This document shows positions 24,398 to 30,118 of a stretch of DNA of 36,763 bases, in pieces (position 1 is the first letter of the stretch; each line of letters starts with the position of its first letter). The notes under the pieces are model-generated. The model saw only the letters and a program-made list of their open reading frames with translations, did not search any database and was not told where the DNA came from. Origin of the DNA: a virus. The stretch is from positions 1-36,763 of IMG/VR virus record IMGVR_UViG_3300030102_003131, one strand, 5' to 3'. Both the position numbers and the translations under genes were made by a program.

Positions 24398-25120
24398 ATG
24401 GATAAAAAAGAAATACTAAACAGAATGAAAATGTTCAGTGAACGCACCATTGAAAACGGATGCAGTGAAGCTGAGGCAATGCTTGCCGCTAAAAAACTAA
24501 GCGAATTGCAAGCTAAGTATAACGTAACCTTAACCGAGCTTGACGTTCAGGAAATGGACTTTGAAATTCATTATTTTGAAGCTGGTAAACGTAGGCATCC
24601 AGTATCATGTGCGTTCAATGGTATTAAAGAATTTTGCCAAGTTCAAATTTTGTTTCATCCTCACCAAGTCAAAAATGTTTCAGTTTTTGGTGAACCTCAT
24701 AAGGTGCAAAATGCTTTGTATATGATCAACTTGATCAAAGCGACAATGGATCAGGAATTCGCACAATTTAAATTGCAATGGGAATACCAAGATTTAAGAA
24801 TGCGTCATCATCCGCAATCGATACGTTCAAACTTTTTAAATGCTATGGGTTTTCGAATAAGTGAACGATTAAAAGAAATGGCACAAGCTGAGAGAGAGCA
24901 AGTAAAAGAGCAAGCTAGCACTGGAACGGATTTAATCGTTTTAGCTGATAATAAAAGGGTTCAGGCATGGCGCAAAATGTTTCCAAGTATTCGCAAGGGT
25001 TCAGGCCGCAACGCTGGTAGCGGTGGCGCTGGTGCTGCTGGCCGCGCTGCTGGCAATAGAGCAAGCCTGAATCGCGGTGTAGGCTCAGGAAGCTCAGGAG
25101 GCACGCTCAGGCTAGCTTAA
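24398..25120 (+). CDS. DUF2786-type protein with Gly/Ala-rich tail
   Basis: A 240-residue protein. The N-terminal helical hairpin has E-A-E-A-M-L-A-A-K-K-L-S-E-L-Q-A-K-Y-N-V (about 21-42), the DUF2786 pattern. The middle region includes SVFGEPHKVQNALYMINLI (about 94-112). Low-complexity Gly/Ala/Arg/Ser sequence fills about 200-236. Such proteins are widespread in phages and have no established function. It lies between hairpin cassettes 2 and 3, with the AAGGAAAGGCTTA leader at its start. Confidence 0.75.
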   Translation: MDKKEILNRMKMFSERTIENGCSEAEAMLAAKKLSELQAKYNVTLTELDVQEMDFEIHYFEAGKRRHPVSCAFNGIKEFCQVQILFHPHQVKNVSVFGEPHKVQNALYMINLIKATMDQEFAQFKLQWEYQDLRMRHHPQSIRSNFLNAMGFRISERLKEMAQAEREQVKEQASTGTDLIVLADNKRVQAWRKMFPSIRKGSGRNAGSGGAGAAGRAAGNRASLNRGVGSGSSGGTLRLA

Positions 25121-25169
25121 ACGCTACTGATGACCAGCCCTAGCTTAGGGCTGGCATTCAGTGTCGTTT
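25119..25169 (+). ncRNA. Intergenic hairpin cassette, copy 3
   Basis: The outer stem AAACGCTACTG / CAGTGTCGTTT (one mismatch, one G-U) overlaps the stop codon. It keeps the bulged A and T, and an inner stem one pair longer (CCAGCCCTA / TAGGGCTGG) in which both arms changed together. Confidence 0.82.
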
Positions 25170-25198
25170 TGACGCTCACAGCTAAGGAAAGGCTAAAA

Positions 25199-25282
25199 AT
25201 GAGTAATAGAGAAATTATTTGGTACACTGTATCGAGAGCTTTAGTGCTGGCTCTTATTTTCATTTTACCCCTGTTTATCTGA
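25199..25282 (+). CDS. 27-residue membrane peptide
   Basis: It starts MSNREIIWYTVSRALVLALI and ends LPLFI: a polar N-terminus followed by one transmembrane helix. The start is fixed by AAGGAAAGGCTAAAA. It follows hairpin cassette 3. Its size and hydrophobicity suggest a host-membrane effector, but it has no known family. Confidence 0.6.
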   Translation: MSNREIIWYTVSRALVLALIFILPLFI

Positions 25283-25296
25283 TATCAAGTAAATGT

Positions 25297-25325
25297 TTGA
25301 GATATCATTTTAAACATGGTACAAT
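25297..25325 (+). promoter_or_regulatory. Predicted sigma70 promoter inside the early operon
   Basis: TTGAGA (25297-25302), a 17-base spacer and TACAAT (25320-25325): each hexamer is 5 of 6 to consensus. The expected start, 7-8 bases downstream (25332-25333), coincides with the 5' base of the helix that closes the structured RNA. Confidence 0.7.
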
Positions 25326-25332
25326 TCGAATC

Positions 25333-25424
25333 GTGGCAGTTAGTGAAGCTCGTTAAGGACTGTTTGTATTATAGCAAATTAATATGATTAGTGATTAAAC
25401 CTCAAGTAGCTGACTGTCACACCA
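25333..25424 (+). ncRNA. Putative structured RNA (leader or small RNA)
   Basis: Bases 25333-25344 pair with 25409-25420 in a 12-bp helix with three G-U pairs and no mismatch (GTGGCAGTTAG against CTGACTGTCAC, plus one closing U-G). Inside, 25353-25358 can pair with 25400-25405 (one mismatch). Hairpins of five pairs each lie at 25362-25379 and 25379-25398; they share base 25379, so they cannot both be complete. After the closing helix comes ACCA. It looks tRNA-like in size and ends but has no TTCRA T-loop, so a true tRNA is unlikely. It ends 20 bases before the next start codon. Confidence 0.55.
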
Positions 25425-25444
25425 AAAAGAAAAGGAAAGGCTAA

Positions 25445-25633
25445 ATGTATACTGTAGATGAAAAGCTCTTTTATCATGGGCGTTTAATCTCTTTGCATCG
25501 TGAGGATGTTAACAACCCTTTACACCCCAATTTATGGGCTGATTTATGCGGTGATCTAGACCTTGACCCAGAAACAACAAACGCCGTTGATTTGAAGGTT
25601 GTTAAGGTTAAAGTGACGGATGCTTCACAATGA
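25445..25633 (+). CDS. Small early protein (62 aa)
   Basis: It starts MYTVDEKLFYHGRLISLHRE behind AAGGAAAGGCTAA, and is acidic with a C-terminal beta strand (V-D-L-K-V-V-K-V-K-V). Not recognised. It ends in an ATGA overlap with the next gene, so the two are coupled. The putative structured RNA lies directly upstream and could regulate its translation. Confidence 0.72.
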   Translation: MYTVDEKLFYHGRLISLHREDVNNPLHPNLWADLCGDLDLDPETTNAVDLKVVKVKVTDASQ

Positions 25634-25872
25634 GATATTTACCGACTTTAAATATCTGGAAGCCTAGCGTTCAAAACGCTATTAAAAGCGGTCAAATCAA
25701 GCTACAGCGCGGTCAATGGTTGCGCTGTGGCACTGAGGGCAAGCGTTGCCGTTTTGTTGGGTTTTTAAATGATCGTTCAATCTGGGTGACACACTGGCAA
25801 GGTACACCCGAAAAAACCAACGCTAAGTTTTTAAGTGCTGTTAAAAATTACACTGCAAGGAATGCACGATGA
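25630..25872 (+). CDS. Small basic early protein (80 aa)
   Basis: Basic and Trp-containing (W-K-P-S, G-Q-W-L-R-C-G, I-W-V-T-H-W-Q-G). A compact core, I-K-L-Q-R-G-Q-W-L-R-C-G-T-E-G-K-R-C-R-F-V-G-F, with two Cys, suggests a small beta barrel that might bind nucleic acid. ATGA overlaps join it on both sides to its neighbours. No family assigned. Confidence 0.72.
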   Translation: MRYLPTLNIWKPSVQNAIKSGQIKLQRGQWLRCGTEGKRCRFVGFLNDRSIWVTHWQGTPEKTNAKFLSAVKNYTARNAR

Positions 25873-26141
25873 GGGGTATAAAGTTAAGGTTGAGCAACGG
25901 ATACATTTTATCCGTTGTTCCTGAGATGAACGAAAAAGTTCATGACGGTTTAGTTGAGGTTGCTTTGCTTAATTCTGATAGGGATTTTGTAAATACTTGG
26001 CTATGGCTGGGCGTGCCTGACGATCAAGAGGACAGCGACTATTGGCCTGACGTTGAGCGTTTTGTTGGGGCAAAGCATTTGCCCAGAATTATTGAAAAAG
26101 CTTATTGCTACGCAGAAAGGATTGCAGATGCAAAAATATGA
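25869..26141 (+). CDS. Small acidic early protein (90 aa)
   Basis: It starts MRGIKLRLSNGYILSVVPEM, with two beta strands and then an acidic middle (VPDDQEDSDYWPDVERF) and a C-terminal helix. It overlaps the previous gene by ATGA and the following one by 14 bases. Function unknown. Confidence 0.7.
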   Translation: MRGIKLRLSNGYILSVVPEMNEKVHDGLVEVALLNSDRDFVNTWLWLGVPDDQEDSDYWPDVERFVGAKHLPRIIEKAYCYAERIADAKI

Positions 26142-26310
26142 ATTTTACCTTGAAGCTGAATATGGCGTTAGCTTTGGTATTATCCGAGCTAAGGATGAAA
26201 AAGATTTTCTCAGAATTTTAAAAGAGGACTTTCCGCGTGATATAGGCGCAGATGGTTTTTATAACTGCCCGACAACTGGCGATGAGGTTGCCATAGATTG
26301 GTTTTTATAA
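26128..26310 (+). CDS. Small early protein (60 aa)
   Basis: It starts MQKYEFYLEAEYGVSFGIIR. AAAGG lies seven bases upstream of this ATG, so I prefer it to an upstream ATG at 26053 that has no such site. It appears alpha/beta, acidic, with a C-terminal E-V-A-I-D-W-F-L. Its stop codon overlaps hairpin cassette 4. Function unknown. Confidence 0.7.
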   Translation: MQKYEFYLEAEYGVSFGIIRAKDEKDFLRILKEDFPRDIGADGFYNCPTTGDEVAIDWFL

Positions 26311-26357
26311 TGCTATTGATGACCAGCCTTTTACCTAGGCTGGCATTCAATATCATT
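26309..26357 (+). ncRNA. Intergenic hairpin cassette, copy 4
   Basis: The outer stem AATGCTATTG / CAATATCATT (one mismatch at the same level as in copies 1 and 3) begins at the last two bases of the stop codon. It has the same ATG/CAT pairs, bulged A, bulged T and CCAGCC / GGCTGG core, with a larger terminal loop. Confidence 0.8.
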
Positions 26358-26380
26358 TCAACAGCAAGAAAGGCTAAAAC

Positions 26381-26587
26381 ATGATGATAGCGCACTACCC
26401 GACTAAAAAGGAGCTTAAAGAGAATATCGGCAAGCCCTTAAACTACACTGAGACTTCACTATTCGGCAATGAGTACACGCCTGATGGTGAATTTGCAGTG
26501 TGCAACAGGCCTCACTTAACAGGTTATAAGCGCGAGTTTTTCGCAGCCGTTACAATGGAAAACGGACTGATTAAGGCCGTTAAATGA
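26381..26587 (+). CDS. Small early protein (68 aa)
   Basis: It starts MMIAHYPTKKELKENIGKPL, preceded by AAGAAAGGCTAAAAC; the second ATG, three bases on, is equally possible. It has a helical N-terminus (KKELKENIGKPL) and a beta C-terminal half. An ATGA overlap joins it to the next gene. Not recognised. Confidence 0.7.
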   Translation: MMIAHYPTKKELKENIGKPLNYTETSLFGNEYTPDGEFAVCNRPHLTGYKREFFAAVTMENGLIKAVK

Positions 26588-26793
26588 AGCTTTACGATTT
26601 ACCGCTAAATTATGCGATTTACGGTAACACTGATAGCGCAGGCGATATTGAGTCTTACTCTTTAATTGATTGGCGAACTGGTGATCACGTTTTAGACGAT
26701 GATCAGATCGAGAATCTTTTTGTCGCCTACGCTATGTGTTTGAAGCGAATTGCGAAAATTAGACGCGATAAAGAAAAAAGGAAAATGCATTGA
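26584..26793 (+). CDS. Small early protein (69 aa)
   Basis: An acidic, beta-rich N-terminal half (Y-S-L-I-D-W-R-T-G-D-H-V-L-D-D-D-Q) and a basic helical C-terminus ending in R-R-D-K-E-K-R-K-M-H. Coupled on both sides (ATGA upstream, TTGA downstream). Function unknown. Confidence 0.7.
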   Translation: MKLYDLPLNYAIYGNTDSAGDIESYSLIDWRTGDHVLDDDQIENLFVAYAMCLKRIAKIRRDKEKRKMH

Positions 26794-27032
26794 TTAGTAT
26801 TTTAGAAAAATTGAAGCTTGAGCCTGTAGGCTTCGCAGTCGTTAAGATAAACAATCTTAACAAGATAAGCGTGTGGGCTATCCATGACCAGCTAAAGGCA
26901 AGTGAACACGTTGAGATACTTGGCTTTGCTAAAGAACTGCATCTAGCTGAATTGATAAGAGATAAAATCTTATTCGACAGCGCTATTGCTGAATCAGAAG
27001 CTATTTTAGAGAAAGGAATAGACATTGATTAG
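26790..27032 (+). CDS. Small early protein (80 aa), TTG start
   Basis: It appears to begin with TTG in TTGA, overlapping the upstream stop, with AAGG upstream. The protein starts (M)ISILEKLKLEPVGFAVVKIN and has two beta strands followed by charged helices. Not recognised. The next gene starts with the same CATTGATTAG sequence. Confidence 0.65.
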   Translation: MISILEKLKLEPVGFAVVKINNLNKISVWAIHDQLKASEHVEILGFAKELHLAELIRDKILFDSAIAESEAILEKGIDID

Positions 27033-27243
27033 CGGTGATATATCAGTTGATTTTTATATGCCTGACATAGGGGTGCATTTTACCTTTGTTGTCGATTATA
27101 ACTTTTTGGATTTACCAAATACGCACGTTCCAAGCGATAAGGAGATAGAGCAAGCTGTTTATAAGCTTATGAGGAACACTAGCCACGATATTGAGGATAT
27201 CGAACTTAATTTAACAGTTGATGAGGATGAAGGGGAATTATAA
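27025..27243 (+). CDS. Small acidic early protein (72 aa), TTG start
   Basis: A TTG start in TTGA overlaps the upstream stop, with AAAGGA upstream. Beta strands (ISVDFYMPDIGVHFTFVVDY) are followed by a helix with SDKEIEQAVYKLM and a very acidic end. Not recognised. It is joined by TAATG to the last gene of the operon. Confidence 0.65.
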   Translation: MISGDISVDFYMPDIGVHFTFVVDYNFLDLPNTHVPSDKEIEQAVYKLMRNTSHDIEDIELNLTVDEDEGEL

Positions 27244-27515
27244 TGCAGATAACTTTATGGCAAAGTGAGGTGATGGAAGCTATTACGGAGCATTTAAAAA
27301 AGAAAAAAATAGAGTTCAAAATTGATGACTTTGACGATGTTTGGATTGAATTTCAAGAGCCAGTTTGGCGCGAGAAAAAACACAAAAACGGCAAACCCAT
27401 TTTAAATAAGTTCGGCTATCCAGAAAGAGAAATAGAAAAATATGAGACTGTATCTCATGCTTTTTCTGAGGACGCTGAATTTCGTATTTACACTAGCTTT
27501 GTGGATGATGATTAA
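27243..27515 (+). CDS. Last gene of the early operon (90 aa)
   Basis: It starts MQITLWQSEVMEAITEHLKK, an N-terminal helix rich in Lys. It continues with aromatic and acidic beta sequence (FDDVWIEFQEPVW) and ends V-D-D-D. TAATG links it to the previous gene. It ends 33 bases before the strong terminator. Function unknown. Confidence 0.72.
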   Translation: MQITLWQSEVMEAITEHLKKKKIEFKIDDFDDVWIEFQEPVWREKKHKNGKPILNKFGYPEREIEKYETVSHAFSEDAEFRIYTSFVDDD

Positions 27516-27539
27516 AAAATAAACTCACCTTTCCTTGAG

Positions 27540-27740
27540 TTAAACTTGCCCTGCTTCGGCAGGGCTTTTTTTTGCGCCCTTGCCATGTTTCCAGCGCAAC
27601 AGGTTAAGTATTTCCGCGCTCAGGTGGTGTAGCTCATCATTTTCTATTATCCCTATCAGTGCGCCCTCATAATAGACCCTAAGCCCATCATCGTATACAG
27701 CCCACCTTAACGGTTCTTTCGTATTTCCATTAAACGCCAT
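27540..27740 (-). CDS. Small protein at the end of the leftward replication operon (66 aa)
   Basis: It starts MAFNGNTKEPLRWAVYDDGL with Y-E-G-A-L-I-G-I-I-E, a compact beta pattern, and a basic C-terminus. It overlaps the upstream gene by 34 bases. Its last codons are encoded by the terminator hairpin at 27548-27573, so the same bases serve the opposite-strand operon. No family recognised; I regard it as a probable gene. Confidence 0.6.
   Translation of the reverse strand: MAFNGNTKEPLRWAVYDDGLRVYYEGALIGIIENDELHHLSAEILNLLRWKHGKGAKKSPAEAGQV
27548..27573 (+). terminator. Strong intrinsic terminator of the early operon
   Basis: A 7-bp stem GCCCTGC / GCAGGGC with a TTCG tetraloop, followed by eight T. 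It lies 33 bases after the last rightward gene. It also overlaps the 3' end of the leftward gene at 27540-27740, where it may act as the mirror-image end. Confidence 0.92.
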
Positions 27741-27967
27741 TTTATCGCTTTTACCTGTTCTTCATTCCATTCAGGCAGATTAATACCGAGCACTCGCCTA
27801 CGGTTAGCAAAACCATACAATTCATCCTCAGTATTGATGCTAGCCAATTTTTGCTCAAACGTCTGCAAGAATTTAATTTTACTGGTTCCTTTTTTAAATT
27901 CTTTAGCAGAACCATTTTTTAACTTTTCTTTTAACCAATTTGAATAGTCCAATTTATTTCCTAACAT
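27707..27967 (-). CDS. Small basic protein (86 aa), replication operon
   Basis: It starts MLGNKLDYSNWLKEKLKNGS and is helical and Lys-rich, with an F-A-N-R-R-R-V-L-G-I-N-L-P-E-W-N segment and the C-terminal helix E-E-Q-V-K-A-I-K-W. The composition suggests a nucleic-acid-binding or regulatory helper. It starts 12 bases from the 33-bp palindromic repeat and may have its own promoter there. No family assigned. Confidence 0.65.
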   Translation of the reverse strand: MLGNKLDYSNWLKEKLKNGSAKEFKKGTSKIKFLQTFEQKLASINTEDELYGFANRRRVLGINLPEWNEEQVKAIKWRLMEIRKNR

Positions 27968-27978
27968 TAATATTATTT

Positions 27979-28011
27979 ATTATTAATGCCTATAGGCATT
28001 TTAATAATTAA
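27979..28011. repeat. 33-bp repeat with 16-bp palindrome, second copy
   Basis: This is identical to 22324-22356, with AATGCCTATAGGCATT at 27985-28000. It sits between the primase-helicase gene and the small genes at 27.5-27.97 kb, next to repeated CTTAATAATT. Confidence 0.85.
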
Positions 28012-28016
28012 ATAAG

Positions 28017-28094
28017 CTTAATAATTTATGTTCGTTTTCTTAATAATGCTTAATAATTGCATTTATAAGTTATTGTTTTTTAAACTTAATAATT
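28017..28094 (+). repeat. Four CTTAATAAT(T) direct repeats (iteron-like, possible origin)
   Basis: Copies are at 28017-28026, 28039-28047, 28049-28058 and 28085-28094, in a 128-bp AT-rich gap directly behind the primase-helicase gene. One inverted copy lies at 22469-22478. Iterons next to a replication gene plus an AT-rich palindrome are typical of phage origins, but function is inferred. Confidence 0.5.
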
Positions 28095-28095
28095 A

Positions 28096-30000
28096 TTAAA
28101 ATGGATTATTAGGCTCCTCATATTTACCTTCTTTATCGCAAAACCATATTTTACCCTCATTTATGGCTATATGGCCCTTTTTAACCATTGATTTTACCGT
28201 TTGATTGTAAGCTGATGATGAATTGGCATGATCGGGTAATTTACCCTTAAAATGATCCTTAAGAGTTTCACTTTCAATGCACCAGTAAGCACCGCCTTTA
28301 GGCCAGCCAGCGCCTGATGGGTTTTTACCTCCAATATTCTCACCTCTAAGCTGATAAAATACTTCTTTAAACATAACTTGATTAGGGCCAGAAATTTTTT
28401 CCCTTTTAGCCTCTTTTAGCTCTTCATCAGTCGGCTCACGAATCGTGCAAGTAGTAATGTCATCACCATCTTCATCTTGACCTAAAACTTCACGACTAAG
28501 TAAAAAATTTATTGTTTTACCTATTTCCATGTCACGTTGTTTTGTGGTTTTAGCCGTTCTTAAACCAATTTCTTCATTATTGGTTATTTCTATCTCAGTG
28601 TCAGTGCCAGCCTTTTGAGCCGAGCTACCTCTTAACCCTTTTGACGGGTCTTTACCTGAATGACCAACCAGCATAACGTGTATACCTGTTTCCGATCTCA
28701 AAATATCTAAATTTGTTAAAAATTTTGCAAAGTCGGAATTGCTATTTTCATCTAACTGACCTTGAGTGGCTCTAGATATAGTATCCACGATCAATACTTT
28801 AACTGGTTCATATTTTTTACCAATTATTTCAATTAACGATTTTACCTTAGCCATGTCATCTTCATTATTAAAAAGATTTATTGGTGCAGCCCTGACAGCA
28901 AGATTTACGTCTTCAAAATCGCTGTACTTGTTTCTTAATGCAATTAAACGTGTGTTAAACGCCTGACCACCTTCTGTCTGCAAATATAATACTGCTCCAC
29001 CTCTAACCTTATTGCCCAGCCAAGGCTGGTTAGCGGCAATATGATAAGCCATATCCATACAAAAGAAGCTTTTACCCACATTGCTTGCGCCATATACAAT
29101 GCTCATACTGTTTTCACTTAGCCAGCCTTTAACAATGTAATTTAACGATGTTTGAGCTACAGCTTGATCTGGAAATACAACCTCATCTAAAATGCTTTGT
29201 GGTCGTAAAGCTTTAATTAAAAACTCTTTTCCTCTAGCTACCCAAACATCATTCCAGTCTAATCCCTTGCTTTTAGGAACGACAAAATCAACACCATGTT
29301 CTTCTTTAGCTTTATTGCACGCTTTTAAACCAGCTTCATCATTATCACCAGCTATAGTAAATTCTGTTTCTGGTTTTACCGATTTTAACTCGCTAACTAC
29401 ATTTACAACATTACCAGCATTTAATGCATGAACGCATGGCACTGATGTTGCCTCATATACTGAAGCAGCAGTCGCAAAACCTTCCGCAATATAGGCTTTA
29501 TCCTTAATCACGCCACCAACAACATGAAAACATCCTTTGTATTGCAGACCAGTGTTAAACTTCTTTTGACCCTGCCCATCGATGTACTGGTAACCTTTTA
29601 TATCACCGTTTTTATCTATAACTGGTATTTTTAGCCTACCATTATCAATTTTAGCTCCATGCTGTTTAATCTTTTTAAGCGATAAGTACGGATGCACATC
29701 ATCAAACTTAGGCACTTTACTAAAGTCCTCTTTTTTTTGTGGCTCAAACTTAGGTAACAATCCCTGATCCCTTAAATTTTTTGTAATACCAGCAAAATCT
29801 TCACATTTGCGGCAATTAACACGAATTTCCCCATGAAACTCACTTATCCAAAATCTATCCTTACCGCCACAACAAGGACAAGCTCCGTGATATTCTTTTG
29901 GACTGACTTTTTTTAATTCTAAAGCTCGAATAATGCCTTCAGCATACTCTGACCAATATGCTGTATATGACTTGTTATTATTATCTAGATATTGTACCAT
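28096..30000 (-). CDS. Primase-helicase (zinc-ribbon, Toprim, RepA-like ATPase)
   Basis: A 634-residue replication protein. The zinc-binding N-terminus is C41-x2-C44 and C63-x2-C66 (CPCCGGKDRF...VNCRKC), for template recognition. The Toprim domain has Glu173 (IAEGFATA) and GDND at 218-221 as catalytic carboxylates. The RecA-like C-terminal half has Walker A GASNVGKS (304-311), Walker B VLIVDT (402-407) and VGHSGK (445-450), of the AAA_25/RepA helicase type. It would prime and unwind phage DNA. Phage DNA polymerase is absent, so host Pol III would extend. Confidence 0.93.
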   Translation of the reverse strand: MVQYLDNNNKSYTAYWSEYAEGIIRALELKKVSPKEYHGACPCCGGKDRFWISEFHGEIRVNCRKCEDFAGITKNLRDQGLLPKFEPQKKEDFSKVPKFDDVHPYLSLKKIKQHGAKIDNGRLKIPVIDKNGDIKGYQYIDGQGQKKFNTGLQYKGCFHVVGGVIKDKAYIAEGFATAASVYEATSVPCVHALNAGNVVNVVSELKSVKPETEFTIAGDNDEAGLKACNKAKEEHGVDFVVPKSKGLDWNDVWVARGKEFLIKALRPQSILDEVVFPDQAVAQTSLNYIVKGWLSENSMSIVYGASNVGKSFFCMDMAYHIAANQPWLGNKVRGGAVLYLQTEGGQAFNTRLIALRNKYSDFEDVNLAVRAAPINLFNNEDDMAKVKSLIEIIGKKYEPVKVLIVDTISRATQGQLDENSNSDFAKFLTNLDILRSETGIHVMLVGHSGKDPSKGLRGSSAQKAGTDTEIEITNNEEIGLRTAKTTKQRDMEIGKTINFLLSREVLGQDEDGDDITTCTIREPTDEELKEAKREKISGPNQVMFKEVFYQLRGENIGGKNPSGAGWPKGGAYWCIESETLKDHFKGKLPDHANSSSAYNQTVKSMVKKGHIAINEGKIWFCDKEGKYEEPNNPF

Positions 30001-30040
30001 CTCTTTGGATACTCCGCATGGATATTTATTTTAACTGCTA

Positions 30041-30070
30041 GACCTACATTTATTAGCCTTTCTGTAGGTC
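30041..30070 (-). promoter_or_regulatory. Hairpin enclosing a ribosome site and an ATG-TAG start-stop
   Basis: A perfect 8-bp stem (GACCTACA / TGTAGGTC) with a 14-base loop. On the minus strand the loop carries GAAAGGCTAATAA, the conserved early-gene ribosome site, and the ATG that follows (30049-30047) is immediately succeeded by TAG. This is either a minimal upstream start-stop element controlling the primase-helicase gene or a relic of a lost gene. Confidence 0.55.
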
Positions 30071-30080
30071 AAACTAATAA

Positions 30081-30112
30081 AGCCCCACTTTAACAGTGGG
30101 GCTATTTTTTTT
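30081..30112. terminator. Intrinsic terminator between the SSB and primase-helicase genes
   Basis: A 9-bp stem AGCCCCACT / AGTGGGGCT with a TTAAC loop. In the plus direction it is followed by ATTTTTTTT, and in the leftward (gene) direction by the weaker TTATTAGTTT. In the leftward operon it would attenuate the primase gene; in the plus direction it would stop antisense transcripts. Confidence 0.7.
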
Positions 30113-30118
30113 GTGATT

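Noticed and set aside
25320-25335. T-loop-like TTCGAAT upstream of the structured RNA (permuted tRNA?)
   Set aside because: It is explained by a near-palindrome overlapping the -10 element; no matching stems were found around it.
25333-25424. tRNA gene
   Set aside because: Size, 12-bp closing helix and ACCA look tRNA-like, but there is no TTCRA T-loop, no regular 7-base anticodon loop and the helix is too long. Kept as structured RNA instead.
23372-26357. CRISPR-like array from the four hairpin copies
   Set aside because: Spacing is set by genes, the copies are diverged and no cas genes are present.
22324-28011. Insertion sequence or mobile element bounded by the 33-bp repeats
   Set aside because: The repeats are direct, no transposase lies between and the interval is a normal early operon.
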